DNA from: Mesorhizobium sp. WSM4311
GTDB taxonomy: Bacteria; Pseudomonadota; Alphaproteobacteria; Rhizobiales; Rhizobiaceae
Assembly (NCBI RefSeq): GCF_002295115.1
Contig: NZ_NSFV01000007.1
Location: 372,001-436,000 of the forward strand
Length of the DNA stretch: 64,000 bases
Direction: 5' to 3'
The translations under genes and the position numbers were made by a program. The notes beneath the pieces were generated by a model. That model did not search any database and had not been told where the DNA came from. It worked only from the letters and a program-made list of their open reading frames with translations. Of the stretch, positions 17,278-26,826 are shown piece by piece. Each line of letters opens with the position of its first letter. Within the stretch, counting starts at the first letter, position 1.

Positions 17278-19042
17278 AAACCGTTCCATCCCACCGAGGG
17301 TCTGGCTGTTTGCAGCCATTGCGCTTGCGACCGCGGTCGTCGTCGTCATCGGACCTGCGCTGTTCGATCGCTTTACGCTCAACGTGCTGACCCGCTCGAT
17401 GATCTACGCCATGCTGGCGGTGACCGTCGACATTCTGTGGGGCTACACCGGCATCCTGACCTTCGGCCAGGCGGCGTTCTTCGGCACCGGCGCCTATGCC
17501 AGTGCCATGGTGCTGAGCCATCTCGGCTCGACGCCCGCCCTTCTGGCGCTGGCGCTTGCCCTGGCAGTCATCGTGCCTGTGCTGCTCGGCGGTTTCGTCG
17601 GCTGGCTGTCGTTCGGCCATGGCTCAACACCGCTCTATGCGACGGTGATCTCGTTGGTGGTGCCGATCGTGGTGACGCAACTGGTGTTTTCGGGCGGAGT
17701 GTGGACCGGATCGAGCAGCGGGCTGGTCGGCTATTCCGGCCTGCCGCTCGGCCTGCCGGGTTATTTCCGGCTCACCGGCATCTGCCTGATCGTCACCACA
17801 GTCGTCGCCCTGGTCTTCACCCGCTCCGATGCGGGCAAGCTGCTCGTCGCCATTCGCGACAATGAAGCGCGCTGCGCCTATCTCGGCCTCAATCCGCAGC
17901 GCCTCAAGATCGTGCTGACGGCGCTGCTGGCCGGCGTCGCCGGCATTGCCGGCTTCCTCTATGCCAATGCCTCCGGCGTGGTGGCGCCGGAAAACACCGG
18001 CTTCGTCTTCGGCACCGAGATCGTCCTCTGGACCGCCCTTGGCGGTCGCGGCACCATTATCGGGCCGGTCATGGGTGCGATCGGCATCGACTATCTCAGC
18101 GCCCAGCTGTCCGGCGATCTGCCCTTCCTGTGGAACCTGGTCGTCGGAACCCTGTTCGTGGTCATGATCATCCTGTTGCCGAACGGGTTGGCGCAACTGG
18201 CCAGAATGGCCCTGCCGCGCCGCAATGGTGAGCAGGCCAACGCCGCCGGCAGCCCGGCCATCACCGTCGCGCCGGCCGGGAACGGCAGCACCGGCGACAA
18301 CCGCGTGCTCTCCGTCAGCGGCCTCGGCAAATCCTTCGGCAGCCTGCAGGTTCTGCAAGGCATCGACCTCGATGTGCGCCCCGGCGAACTGGTCAGCCTC
18401 GTCGGCCCCAATGGCGCCGGCAAGACGACGCTGATGCGCTGCCTCAGCGACGGCACCGAGGCCACCACCGGAAGCGTCAGCATCGCCGGCCAGAACATCG
18501 ATGGCATGACCCCGGACGAAATCGTGACGCTCGGCGTCGGCCGAAAATTCCAGGTGGCGAGCGTCTTCGACAGCCTGACCGTCGCCGACTGCCTGCGCAT
18601 GGCACGCGCCTCGCGCCAGGCGCCGAGCCTGCTGCGCCGCTCCGCCACGCTTGGACTGCCGGCAGCCGCCGCCGATATTTTGCGCTCCACCGGGCTCGAC
18701 CGTATGCTCGGCCAGCCGGTGTCGCTCTTGTCGCATGGGCAGAAACAGAGCCTTGAGCTCGCCATGGTGGTTGCGCTCGAGCCAAAACTCATCCTGCTCG
18801 ACGAACCGACGGCCGGACTGACCAAGGTCGAGCGCACCACCATCGGTGGCACGCTGCAGAAGCTGACCGGGGAGCTTGGCTTTGCCGCCATCCTGGTCGA
18901 GCACGATCTCGATTTCGTCCGCGACATCTCGACCAGGATCGTCGTTCTCCACCAGGGCAAGCTTGTCCTCGACGGCAGCGTCGCCGAGGTCGTCAATTCC
19001 GAAACGGTCCGGACGATCTATTCGGGAGCCGCCCATGCTTGA
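17270..19042 (+). CDS. Fused ABC permease-ATPase (LivM/UrtC joined to LivG/UrtD)
   Basis: A single 590-residue frame. Residues about 1-320 are a LivM/UrtC-like permease (DILWGYTGILTFGQAAFFGT, GGRGTIIGPVMGA). A linker of about 30 residues rich in Ala and Gly follows, then an ABC ATPase from about residue 345 with Walker A GPNGAGKTT, signature LLSHGQKQ and Walker B LILLDEPTAG. The LSHGQKQ signature is typical of the urea-type UrtD subgroup. These are usually two separate proteins. The GTG start at 17270 lies inside the end of the preceding permease gene. Confidence 0.88.
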   Translation: MPENRSIPPRVWLFAAIALATAVVVVIGPALFDRFTLNVLTRSMIYAMLAVTVDILWGYTGILTFGQAAFFGTGAYASAMVLSHLGSTPALLALALALAVIVPVLLGGFVGWLSFGHGSTPLYATVISLVVPIVVTQLVFSGGVWTGSSSGLVGYSGLPLGLPGYFRLTGICLIVTTVVALVFTRSDAGKLLVAIRDNEARCAYLGLNPQRLKIVLTALLAGVAGIAGFLYANASGVVAPENTGFVFGTEIVLWTALGGRGTIIGPVMGAIGIDYLSAQLSGDLPFLWNLVVGTLFVVMIILLPNGLAQLARMALPRRNGEQANAAGSPAITVAPAGNGSTGDNRVLSVSGLGKSFGSLQVLQGIDLDVRPGELVSLVGPNGAGKTTLMRCLSDGTEATTGSVSIAGQNIDGMTPDEIVTLGVGRKFQVASVFDSLTVADCLRMARASRQAPSLLRRSATLGLPAAAADILRSTGLDRMLGQPVSLLSHGQKQSLELAMVVALEPKLILLDEPTAGLTKVERTTIGGTLQKLTGELGFAAILVEHDLDFVRDISTRIVVLHQGKLVLDGSVAEVVNSETVRTIYSGAAHA

Positions 19043-19763
19043 GACCAGAGAGGCCAGAACCACCTTGCCGAAACTCTCGCTGTCGAACGTTTCGAGCGGC
19101 TATGGGCCGGTTGCCGTCATCGAGGCGCTGTCGCTTTCCATCGCGCCTGGGCAGATTTTTGCGCTGATGGGCAAGAACGGCATGGGCAAGACCACGGTGC
19201 TTAAAACCATTTTAGGCTTCGTGGCGCTGCGTTCGGGCGACATCAGCCTTGATGGCGCGTCGATGTCAGGCGTTTCCCAGGCCTCGCTGATCGCATCGGG
19301 CGTCGGCTATGCGCCACAGGAGCAGGCCCTGTTCCAGGATCTCAGCGTGCGCGACAATTTGCGGCTCGCCCTGCGTTCGGATCGCGGCTTTGCGCAAGCG
19401 GTAGAGCGGGTCTACGGGCATTTTCCGTTCCTGCGGGAGCGCCTGTCGCAACGCGCCGGAACGCTGTCCGGCGGCGAGCAGAAGATGCTCATCCTCGGCC
19501 GTGCGCTGATGCTGCAGCCGAAGCTGCTTTTGATCGACGAGATTTCCGAAGGCCTGCAGCCCTCCGTCGTCGAACGCATCGCCACAGCTCTCAAGGAAGA
19601 ACGCCGGGCCAACGGCACGACGATCCTGATCGTCGAGCAGAACCTGCCCTTCGCGCTTGGCGTCGCCGACAACTGGGCGGTGCTAAAACTTGGCCGTATC
19701 GACGATGCTGGGGATGTAACCGAGGGAACGGCGAGCCGAGTTCTTCAGCATCTGAAGATCTAA
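19035..19763 (+). CDS. ABC ATPase, LivF/UrtE type
   Basis: A 242-residue ATPase with Walker A GKNGMGKTT, signature LSGGEQKM and Walker B LLLIDEISEG. It is the second nucleotide-binding subunit of the transporter. The ATG overlaps the end of the fused permease-ATPase by eight bases. Walker B ends in DEISEG as in many LivF/UrtE proteins. Last gene of the amide-responsive operon. Confidence 0.9.
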   Translation: MLETREARTTLPKLSLSNVSSGYGPVAVIEALSLSIAPGQIFALMGKNGMGKTTVLKTILGFVALRSGDISLDGASMSGVSQASLIASGVGYAPQEQALFQDLSVRDNLRLALRSDRGFAQAVERVYGHFPFLRERLSQRAGTLSGGEQKMLILGRALMLQPKLLLIDEISEGLQPSVVERIATALKEERRANGTTILIVEQNLPFALGVADNWAVLKLGRIDDAGDVTEGTASRVLQHLKI

Positions 19764-20127
19764 GGCGTATCCGGCCCAGATACTCCGAACCCATTCGTTC
19801 CCCTGAACTGCGACGCTGTGGCCGGCGATTTGCAGAAGGAAGCTCGCGGCGACGGGAATGTCCGAACCGGCAACCAAGACAATATCCGGGTCAGGGCGCA
19901 TTCCGACCTTTCAGTCTGGAGATCCGAGTGTCCGCCCAGGCCAGCTTCTCGACGAAGCAAGCGGCGTGCAGCAATGTCCGCTTCTAGCTATTTGTAGCTT
20001 AAAGCTGCCGGCCCGCTGTCGGCCCCAATGCGGCCGCGCTCATAGCGCCGTGGTTAAAATGCATTGATTGACCCGCTTTGGGATAAAGCTGAGCCACAAC
20101 TCGCATGGAAACTAAATTTAGCTGTTG
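19764..20127. other. Convergent gap with a repeat fragment
   Basis: It lies between two converging operons. No gene is visible. AATGTCCGCTTCTAGC at 19973-19988 is an inverted copy of the GGCyAGAAGCGG repeat core. No clear T-tailed terminator was found. Confidence 0.45.
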
Positions 20128-21039
20128 TTAATGCTCGAAGGGGTCACCGAGCGAGGCGATGCCGTTGAGCTGCATCATGCGGCGGTCTGATGAAATGATG
20201 CCGAGTACGATGATCGTGACCAGGTAGGGCAAGCTTGAAAGCAGTTGCGACGGCACGTCCAGTCCCGTTGCCTGCGCGGCGAGAGCCAAAAGCGACACCG
20301 CGCCGAAGAGGCATGCACCCAGGAAAATCCGACCGGTGAGCCACGTTCCGAAAACGACGAGGGCAATGGCAATCCAGCCGCGCCCGGCGATCATTCCATC
20401 TGCCCAAAGCGGCGTATAAACCACTGCGGCGTAGGCGCCGGCAAAGCCTGCCATCGCGCCGCCGAACGTGACTCCGGCGAGGCGGACGGCGATGACCGGA
20501 TAGCCGATGGCGTGCGCCGCCTTGGGGTTTTCACCGACGGCCCGGATGACGAGCCCGGCCTTCGTATAGGCAAACATCGCCCAGATGGCCAAGGTCGCCG
20601 CAAGGGAAAGCCAGACGACGACATCCTGCGTGAAAAGCCCGCCGACGACCGGGATATCGGAAAGCCAGGGCAAGGCGAGCTTTGGAAGCCCCCGGACAGT
20701 AAGGCTTTCATAGGTCTTGCCGAACAGCGCCGAGAGGCCCTGGCCGAGGATGCCGATGGCGAGGCCAGTCGCCACCTGGTTTGCACGAAACCCGAGCGTG
20801 ACGATGGCAAAGACGAGGGACAACGCCGCGCTGCCGGCGCCCGCGGCGAGGAAACCCAGGAAATGCCCGCCGCCATGATAGACGATGATGAAGGCGAGGA
20901 CCGCGCCGAATGCCATCAATCCTTCCACACCGAGATTGAGCACCCCGGTGCGTTCGGCCACCAGCTCGCCCAGCGACGCGAGAAGAAACGGCGTTGCGGC
21001 CGCGAGCATGCCGGCAAGGACGAACTCGACGGCGTTCAT
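20128..21039 (-). CDS. BMP/nucleoside-type ABC permease, second subunit
   Basis: A 303-residue permease of the family that works with BMP (PnrA-like) binding proteins, related to the YufQ/NupQ and guanosine-uptake permeases. Features are LGELVAERTGVLNLGVEGLM near the N-terminus, about eight to ten membrane segments and GRGWIAIALVVFGTW near the C-terminus. The open frame extends to 21798, but the ATG at 21039 overlaps the preceding gene's stop (ATGA) and is the real start. Last gene of the eight-gene operon. Confidence 0.9.
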   Translation of the reverse strand: MNAVEFVLAGMLAAATPFLLASLGELVAERTGVLNLGVEGLMAFGAVLAFIIVYHGGGHFLGFLAAGAGSAALSLVFAIVTLGFRANQVATGLAIGILGQGLSALFGKTYESLTVRGLPKLALPWLSDIPVVGGLFTQDVVVWLSLAATLAIWAMFAYTKAGLVIRAVGENPKAAHAIGYPVIAVRLAGVTFGGAMAGFAGAYAAVVYTPLWADGMIAGRGWIAIALVVFGTWLTGRIFLGACLFGAVSLLALAAQATGLDVPSQLLSSLPYLVTIIVLGIISSDRRMMQLNGIASLGDPFEH

Positions 21040-22136
21040 GATGGGCTCCGGTGGGCGGGACGGCGCCATTCGAGACGGTAGCGCACGAAGGCAGCGGCGA
21101 TGAGATAGGCGAGGAGCAGGCTGCCTTGGAAGACGCGCACCGCGGCGACCGGCAGATTGGCCGACACCATGGCGTTGTCGCCGCCGATATAGAGCGCCGC
21201 CATGATGAGCGCGGAAAAGACGATGCCCAGGGGATGCAGACCGCCGAGATAGGCGACGATGATAGCCGCGTAGCCATAACCCGTCGAGATCGAGCGCTGC
21301 AGTTGACCGATAGGGCCGGCCACCTCGGCCGCGCCCGCCAGTCCCGCGGCGAAGCCGCCGATGAGCAGAGAGAGCCAGATCGCCCGTCCCTCGGCGAAAC
21401 CGGCATAGGCGGCAGCACGCGGCGCGCGGCCGCCAACCTGCAGTTTGTAGCCGGTGAAGCTCTTCTGTATGAATGCCCATGCCGCGATGGACAAGGCAAA
21501 TGCCAGAAGCAGCGAGACGTTGACGCGGGTGCCGGGGATCAGGATCGGCACCATCGCATCGTACTGGAACATCACGGATTGAGGAAAGTTGAAGCCATTG
21601 GGATCCTTCCACGGGCCAAGCAGCAGGTAGTTGAGCACCTGTACGGCAACGAGGCTCAGCATCAGGGAGACAAGAATCTCGTTGGCGTTGAGCCGGACGC
21701 GCCAGAAGGCGGTTATCGACGCCCAGAGGGCGCCGCCTATGGCCCCGAGGAGCAGCATCGATGGCCAGATCCAAAGGCCCGTTGCCAGCGGAAACCATAC
21801 GGGAATGGCCGAGGCGAAGATGGCGCCGAGGATAAACTGACCTTCGGCCCCGATGTTGAACACCTTTGCGCGAAAACCAATCGCCAGCCCCTGCGCGACG
21901 AGAAGCAGCGGTCCTGTTTTGAGCAGCACTTCCGAGAATGAGGCCCAGGACAGGAACGGCTCGAGGAGCATCGCATAGACGACTGCTGCCGGGTCCCGGC
22001 CGATCAGCACGTAGAGCCCAAGATTGAAAAGGATCGCCACGGCGAGCGCGGCGGGAGGGGCAAGCAGCGTAGCAGCGAGCGAGGCGTGCTCCCGGCGCAC
22101 AAGGGCCGGGAGGATAGATACTGGAAAAGCGTTCAT
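21036..22136 (-). CDS. BMP/nucleoside-type ABC permease, first subunit
   Basis: A 366-residue permease partner with GLAIGFRAKVFNIGAEGQFI (the family hallmark), LNANEILVSLMLSLVAVQVL and GYGYAAIIVAYLGGLHPLGI. It forms the membrane channel with the 20128-21039 product. The ATG overlaps the stop of the ATPase gene by four bases. The start at 22136 is chosen over the open frame to 22376 on this coupling. Confidence 0.9.
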   Translation of the reverse strand: MNAFPVSILPALVRREHASLAATLLAPPAALAVAILFNLGLYVLIGRDPAAVVYAMLLEPFLSWASFSEVLLKTGPLLLVAQGLAIGFRAKVFNIGAEGQFILGAIFASAIPVWFPLATGLWIWPSMLLLGAIGGALWASITAFWRVRLNANEILVSLMLSLVAVQVLNYLLLGPWKDPNGFNFPQSVMFQYDAMVPILIPGTRVNVSLLLAFALSIAAWAFIQKSFTGYKLQVGGRAPRAAAYAGFAEGRAIWLSLLIGGFAAGLAGAAEVAGPIGQLQRSISTGYGYAAIIVAYLGGLHPLGIVFSALIMAALYIGGDNAMVSANLPVAAVRVFQGSLLLAYLIAAAFVRYRLEWRRPAHRSPS

Positions 22137-23656
22137 GCGGGAACCTGACCGGCGGTTGCAGATGCTCCGATCATGTATCGCCCGATGTCCTCCGGCCTGG
22201 TGTCGTTCGTGACCAGCGGGGGGCTCAGCCGGCCGTGATGGAGCACCTGGATGGAATCGCAGAGTTCGAAGAGTTCCTCCAGTTCCTCGGAGATGACGAG
22301 GATCGCCATGCCTCCGTTGCGCAGTGTGACGAGGCGCCTGCGTATGGCGGATGCGGCACCGATGTCGACGCCCCATGTCGGCTGCGCCACGAGCAGCAGT
22401 TTCGGGGACAGCATGATCTCGCGGCCGACGATGAATTTCTGCAGATTGCCGCCCGAAAGCGCGCCGGCCTCCGCGTCCGGGCCGGGCGTGCGCACATCAT
22501 ATTGCCGGATGCAGTCATTGGTGAACGCCGTCGCCCGCGCCCTGTCGACCAGACCGCGTCTCAAAAGCCCGAGCGGATGAGCCGTCAGCAGGCTATTGCG
22601 GACGAGCGACATCTCGGGTACCGCGCCGCGACCGAGCCGGTCTTCAGGGACGAAGGCAAATCCGAGTTTTCTGCGCGAGGCCGCGTCGAGCGCGCTCACA
22701 TCCTTGCCCATCATGTGGATATGGTCGCGCTGTCCCTTCGGCAGCAGCGTCTCGCCGGAGACGAGCGCGGCGAGCTCGCTCTGCCCATTCCCCGAAATGC
22801 CGGCTATGCCGAGGATTTCGCCGGAACGCAGCGTGAGGTCGACATCTGAGAGCGCAACGGCAAAGAGGTCGTGGGGCCGATAGTCCAGGCCGATAATCTC
22901 GAGCCGCTTTTCCCCCCGGGGCATGGGAAGTGCCGGCGCTGGCTCCGGCATGTCGCGGCCGATCATCATGCAGGCAAGGTCGTGCGTATCGTGATCGCGC
23001 GGGTCGACGTTTCCGGTCACGCGCCCGCCGCGCAGGATGGTCGCCCGGTCGCAGACTGCACGGATTTCGTCCAGTTTGTGCGAGATAAACAGGACGGAGA
23101 CGCCGCCGTCGCGTAGCCGGCGCAACGTCTCGAAAAGCTTGCCCACCGATTGCGGGGGCAGGACAGAGGTTGGTTCGTCGAGGATCAGCAGCTTCGGATT
23201 GGTCATCAGGCAACGGATGATCTCTACCCGCTGCCGCTCGCCTACGGAGAGCGCATGCACTTGGGCGAGTGGATCGACCTCCAAGCCGAACTCGTCCCCG
23301 AGCGCGCGGGTGCGCTCCGCCAGGCGGGCTTTCCGGCCTGGCACGACCAGTCGAATGTTCTCCACAACGGTCAGGGTTTCGAAGAGCGAAAAATGCTGGA
23401 AAACCATGCTGATCCCCTTACGCCGCGCCTCCGCGGGGGAGGCAAGGCGCAAGGGTTCGCCGTCCCAGAAGGCGGTTCCGCCGTCTGGCTGTTCGACGCC
23501 GTAAATCAGCTTCATCAGCGTCGATTTGCCCGCCCCGTTTTCCCCGAGGATCGCGTGAATCGACCGTGGAGCCACGTCCAGATCGATGTCCTGATTGGCA
23601 TGGATCTGGCCGTATTTCTTGGAGATGCCGCGAAGCGACAGGAGCGAAGCAGTCAT
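22133..23656 (-). CDS. Double-domain ABC ATPase for BMP/nucleoside-type importer
   Basis: A 507-residue protein with two ATPase halves. The first has Walker A GENGAGKST, signature LSVGERQ and Walker B LLILDEPTS. The second has a degenerate Walker A (GISGNGQSE), signature LSGGNLQ and a degenerate Walker B (LLLVAQPTWG). One strong and one degenerate site is normal for this family. The ATG at 23656 lies only four bases beyond the stop of the binding-protein gene. The open frame upstream to 23803 is an artefact. Confidence 0.92.
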   Translation of the reverse strand: MTASLLSLRGISKKYGQIHANQDIDLDVAPRSIHAILGENGAGKSTLMKLIYGVEQPDGGTAFWDGEPLRLASPAEARRKGISMVFQHFSLFETLTVVENIRLVVPGRKARLAERTRALGDEFGLEVDPLAQVHALSVGERQRVEIIRCLMTNPKLLILDEPTSVLPPQSVGKLFETLRRLRDGGVSVLFISHKLDEIRAVCDRATILRGGRVTGNVDPRDHDTHDLACMMIGRDMPEPAPALPMPRGEKRLEIIGLDYRPHDLFAVALSDVDLTLRSGEILGIAGISGNGQSELAALVSGETLLPKGQRDHIHMMGKDVSALDAASRRKLGFAFVPEDRLGRGAVPEMSLVRNSLLTAHPLGLLRRGLVDRARATAFTNDCIRQYDVRTPGPDAEAGALSGGNLQKFIVGREIMLSPKLLLVAQPTWGVDIGAASAIRRRLVTLRNGGMAILVISEELEELFELCDSIQVLHHGRLSPPLVTNDTRPEDIGRYMIGASATAGQVPA

Positions 23657-23660
23657 AGGA

Positions 23661-24761
23661 TCACTTCGGCAGAGGGGTGGTGACGCCCTTGACGTGCCAG
23701 TCCATCGCGACAATCTCGGCATCCGTGAGCGTAGCGCCGGCGGGGACGCCATCGCTGCCATCGGCTTTGGCGATCCGTCCGGTGAATGGCGAGAAACCGC
23801 CATTAGCGATCTTGGTCTCGACCTCCTTGATCCTGGCCATCATGTCGGCGGGCACGTCCGGGCTCCAGTCGACGACCTCGACGACCTTGTCGCCGACGCC
23901 GAGGAAGGCGTTGGCACCCTTGAACGTGCCAGCGAGATGGGCGTCGACCGAGGCCTTGAAGAAAGGCGACCAATCCGTCGCGACGCAACCGAGATAGGTT
24001 TTCGGAGCGTATTTCTTCATCGAGGAATTGAGGTTGAAGGTGTAGATGCCGGCCTCCTCGCAGACCGCGATGACCGACGGCGTGTCCTGTGCATTGGAGA
24101 AGATCACGTCGCATTTCTGCGCCAGCAAGGCCTTGGCGGCTTCCTGTTCCTTGGCCGGATCGAACCAAGAGTTTACCCAGACGACCGAGACCTCGATATC
24201 AGGCTTCACCGCCTGCGCGCCCAACGTGAAGGCGTTGATGGAGGTGATCAGTTCTGGAATGGCGAAGGCAGAGACCGAACCGAGCTTGCCGGTCTTGGAC
24301 AGCGCGGCAGCGGCCATTCCCATCAGATAGGTACCCTGGAAATACTTGGCGGCGAAGGGCGAGAAGTTCGGCGCCACCTGAAAGCCGGAGGCGTGCAGCA
24401 CGGTGACGCCGGGATTGCGGTGGGCGGCCTGGAGGGCGCCGTTCTGGTAGCCGAAGGAGCCGGCGATCAGGAATTTGTTCCCGTCGGCAACGGTCTTGTT
24501 CATGATGCGGTCGGCATCCGGGCCTTCCGCGATGTTTTCGATGATCGTGACTTTTACCTTGTCGCCATAAGCGGCCTTTACCGGCTCCAGGCCGTCGGCA
24601 AGCGCCCGGCCCCAGCCGACGTCGCCGACCGGCGAGGGGACCACGAGCGTGATGCCCAAGGGTTCGTCGGCGGCGAGCGCGGAGCGACCGCCCAGCACCG
24701 CGGCGAGGCCGGAGGCGGCGGCGGCCTTCATCAGTATTCTGCGGTTGAGATTTTTCAGCAT
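23661..24761 (-). CDS. BMP-family periplasmic binding protein (purine/nucleoside type)
   Basis: A 366-residue binding protein with a Tat-like signal (NRRILMKAAAASGLAAVLGG, cleavage near ALAA at residue 31). It has the BMP/PnrA fold: GDVGWGRALADGLEPVKAAYG and FGYQNGALQAAHRNPGV. BMP proteins in bacteria bind nucleosides or purines, so the importer most likely takes up a purine-like compound. It sits directly downstream of a purine-deaminase-like gene. Confidence 0.88.
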   Translation of the reverse strand: MLKNLNRRILMKAAAASGLAAVLGGRSALAADEPLGITLVVPSPVGDVGWGRALADGLEPVKAAYGDKVKVTIIENIAEGPDADRIMNKTVADGNKFLIAGSFGYQNGALQAAHRNPGVTVLHASGFQVAPNFSPFAAKYFQGTYLMGMAAAALSKTGKLGSVSAFAIPELITSINAFTLGAQAVKPDIEVSVVWVNSWFDPAKEQEAAKALLAQKCDVIFSNAQDTPSVIAVCEEAGIYTFNLNSSMKKYAPKTYLGCVATDWSPFFKASVDAHLAGTFKGANAFLGVGDKVVEVVDWSPDVPADMMARIKEVETKIANGGFSPFTGRIAKADGSDGVPAGATLTDAEIVAMDWHVKGVTTPLPK

Positions 24762-24785
24762 TTAGGTTCCCCTGTTTTCAAGTTT

Positions 24786-26177
24786 CTAGATTTGAACCGA
24801 GGCAAGTGCCGCCTCGGCGTCGGCGAATAGCCGCCCCTCGTCGAGCCCGGTGAACTCGCCTTTCGACCAGACGACACGGCCGTTGATCATGGTCAGGTCC
24901 GTCGGCATGCCGATGCCGACCTTGGCGATCAGGCTCAGCGGATCGTGCCGGGTGCCGACATAGTCCATGCGCCGGGTGTCGATGGCGAAGAGATCGGCGG
25001 CCATGCCGGGCGCAAGCCGGCCGATGTCACCTCGGCCCAGGAGCGCCGCGCCGCCCGTCGTGGCATAGCCGAGGAAGTCGGCCGGTGGCGGGACAGGATG
25101 CGCACGCGTCGATGCCGCCAGGCACTGCAGCACGTAGGCGGAGTGGATGCAGTGCATCAAGTTGGAATTGTCGTTCGAGGCGGCACCGTCGCAACCGAGC
25201 CCCACACGGAGGCCGAAGGCCGACATGGCCGGAATGTCCGTGACTTCCGCGCCAACCAGATAGACCGGTTCTGGGCAATGGGAGACGCCGGCTCCGCTTG
25301 CAGCCATCTTGCGCAGTTCGTCGTGGGTCAGTTCCCAGCAATGGGCATAGAAGGCGTCCGGCCCCGCGAAGCCGAGTTCCGCGCAGTAGTCGACGGTCCG
25401 CATGCCGTACCGGGCCTCGATAACCCGGCTTTCGCCTTCGCCGACATGCGTGTGCATCTGGACGCCCCGATCTCGTGCCAGCGCCACCGATTCCACAAAG
25501 GTTTCGCGGTAGCAGTTGACCGGCTGGCAAGGGGCGACGACAAGCTGGCGCATGCTGAACGGGCCGGCGTCGTGATAGGTGTCGATAAGGCGGGCGCAAT
25601 CGGCGATGAACTCGTCAGTCGTTTCCAGCATGGCGTCGGGAATGGTGGAGCCTTCCGACTTCGGCAGAGTGTTGCCACCGCGGCCCGCATGGAAGCGCAT
25701 GCCCAGGAGGTCGGCGGCCTCGAATTGGCGGTCGATCAGCCGCTTGCCGGCATGGCGTGGAAAACAATACTGGTGATCGAACGCCGTGGTGCAGCCGTGC
25801 TTGATCATCTCGGCCATCGCGGTGACCGAGGCGTGGTAGAAGCAGTCTTCGGTCAGCCGCGAAAAGATCGGATAGATGCGGTCGAGCCATTCCATCACCG
25901 ACAACTTCGTCCAGTCGAGATCCGCTCGGTTGCGCACGAAACACTGGAAGAAGTGGTGGTGGGTGTTCACGAGCCCAGGATAGACGAACCAGCCAGCGGC
26001 GTCGTGCGTGATGGTCCCGGCGGGCAGCGGTCCTTTGCCAAGACCTTCGCCGATCGCCCTGATCGCGGGGCCATCGGTCAGCACGTCCACGTTGCGCCGG
26101 ACACCAAGGCCGTCGCCCGTGTCGACGATGACTGCCACGCAATTCTCAAAAAGGTAGCCTGCCACGTCAGAACCCAC
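24786..26177 (-). CDS. Amidohydrolase of the 8-oxoguanine deaminase / AtzB-like branch
   Basis: A 463-residue metal-dependent deaminase. Metal and catalytic motifs are visible: NTHHHFFQ (HxH), HTHVGEGE, HCWELTHDE and GLGCDGAASNDNSN. The segments GCTTAFDHQYCFPRHAGKRL and YPIFSRLTEDCFYHASV are similar in layout to 8-oxoguanine and isoxanthopterin deaminases. The likely reaction is hydrolytic loss of an amino group from a purine-like ring. The GTG start at 26177 overlaps the end of the GST-like gene; GTG at 26165 is a possible alternative. Confidence 0.82.
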   Translation of the reverse strand: MGSDVAGYLFENCVAVIVDTGDGLGVRRNVDVLTDGPAIRAIGEGLGKGPLPAGTITHDAAGWFVYPGLVNTHHHFFQCFVRNRADLDWTKLSVMEWLDRIYPIFSRLTEDCFYHASVTAMAEMIKHGCTTAFDHQYCFPRHAGKRLIDRQFEAADLLGMRFHAGRGGNTLPKSEGSTIPDAMLETTDEFIADCARLIDTYHDAGPFSMRQLVVAPCQPVNCYRETFVESVALARDRGVQMHTHVGEGESRVIEARYGMRTVDYCAELGFAGPDAFYAHCWELTHDELRKMAASGAGVSHCPEPVYLVGAEVTDIPAMSAFGLRVGLGCDGAASNDNSNLMHCIHSAYVLQCLAASTRAHPVPPPADFLGYATTGGAALLGRGDIGRLAPGMAADLFAIDTRRMDYVGTRHDPLSLIAKVGIGMPTDLTMINGRVVWSKGEFTGLDEGRLFADAEAALASVQI

Positions 26178-26826
26178 TGGTTTCAGGGAGGGGTTCCGGC
26201 TTCAAATCGTGCAACCGGTGGATGCCGGGCATCTCGATGAAGCCTTCTATGCTGCGTACGGCACGGGACCAGAGCCGGATCGTGGGGTAGGGATCGAGCG
26301 AGACGCCGCCGTCCGGCGCCAGCGCCACATAGGGAAAGCAGGCGATATCGGCAATCGTCGCCCGTTGCGAGGCGAGGAACCGCATGCCACGGATACTCTG
26401 TTCGACGAGACCCGCTTCCAATTCGCGCAAGGCTGCGGTTCCCTGTGCCTGTAGGCCGGCGATATCGCCAGGACGCAGAAGCATCTCGTGGAGGCGCGCG
26501 CCTCCGAGGCTGGCCGTCAGCCGATGCGAGAAGGAAAGCCATTGCTGGACACGCGCTGCTTCCTCGGCCGTACCGCCGCCAAGCCATCGCGGGTCGACCT
26601 TTGAGGCGAGGTAGACGAGCATGGCCGAAGATTCGGTTAGGATCAGGTCGCCATCCTGCAGAATTGGAATGGCACCGGCGGGATTGAGCGCCAGGAGTTC
26701 GGCACCGCGATGCTCGGCGCCGGGATGGAAATCGACCGCGCGGATGTCGATCCGCACATCCGTCAGCGCCGCCATCAGGCGAACCTTGTAGCAACTGGGC
26801 GAAAGAATGTAGTCGTAAAGCTTCAT
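26167..26826 (-). CDS. GST-like protein (possible NdmE-type scaffold)
   Basis: A 219-residue protein with an N-terminal thioredoxin fold (SPSCYKVRLMAALTDVRIDI, NPAGAIPILQDGDLILTESS) and an all-helical C-terminal half. It could be a glutathione transferase. However, it is coupled by four-base overlap to an oxygenase that lacks a Rieske centre. In the caffeine pathway of Pseudomonas putida CBB5, a GST-like protein (NdmE) holds such an oxygenase (NdmC) and a Rieske donor (NdmD) together. A structural role is therefore inferred, not shown. Confidence 0.8.
   Translation of the reverse strand: MKLYDYILSPSCYKVRLMAALTDVRIDIRAVDFHPGAEHRGAELLALNPAGAIPILQDGDLILTESSAMLVYLASKVDPRWLGGGTAEEAARVQQWLSFSHRLTASLGGARLHEMLLRPGDIAGLQAQGTAALRELEAGLVEQSIRGMRFLASQRATIADIACFPYVALAPDGGVSLDPYPTIRLWSRAVRSIEGFIEMPGIHRLHDLKPEPLPETSGF

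Noticed and set aside
17624..19063. 479-codon open frame on the minus strand
   Set aside because: Antisense to the fused permease-ATPase; composition is that of a shadow frame.
20128..21798. Long 556-codon reading frame through two permease genes
   Set aside because: Only the part from 21039 down has permease character; the upstream part is the shadow of the overlapping permease gene in another frame.
24945..26240. 431-codon open frame on the plus strand
   Set aside because: Antisense to the amidohydrolase; high GC opens such shadows and its translation has no protein-like motifs.
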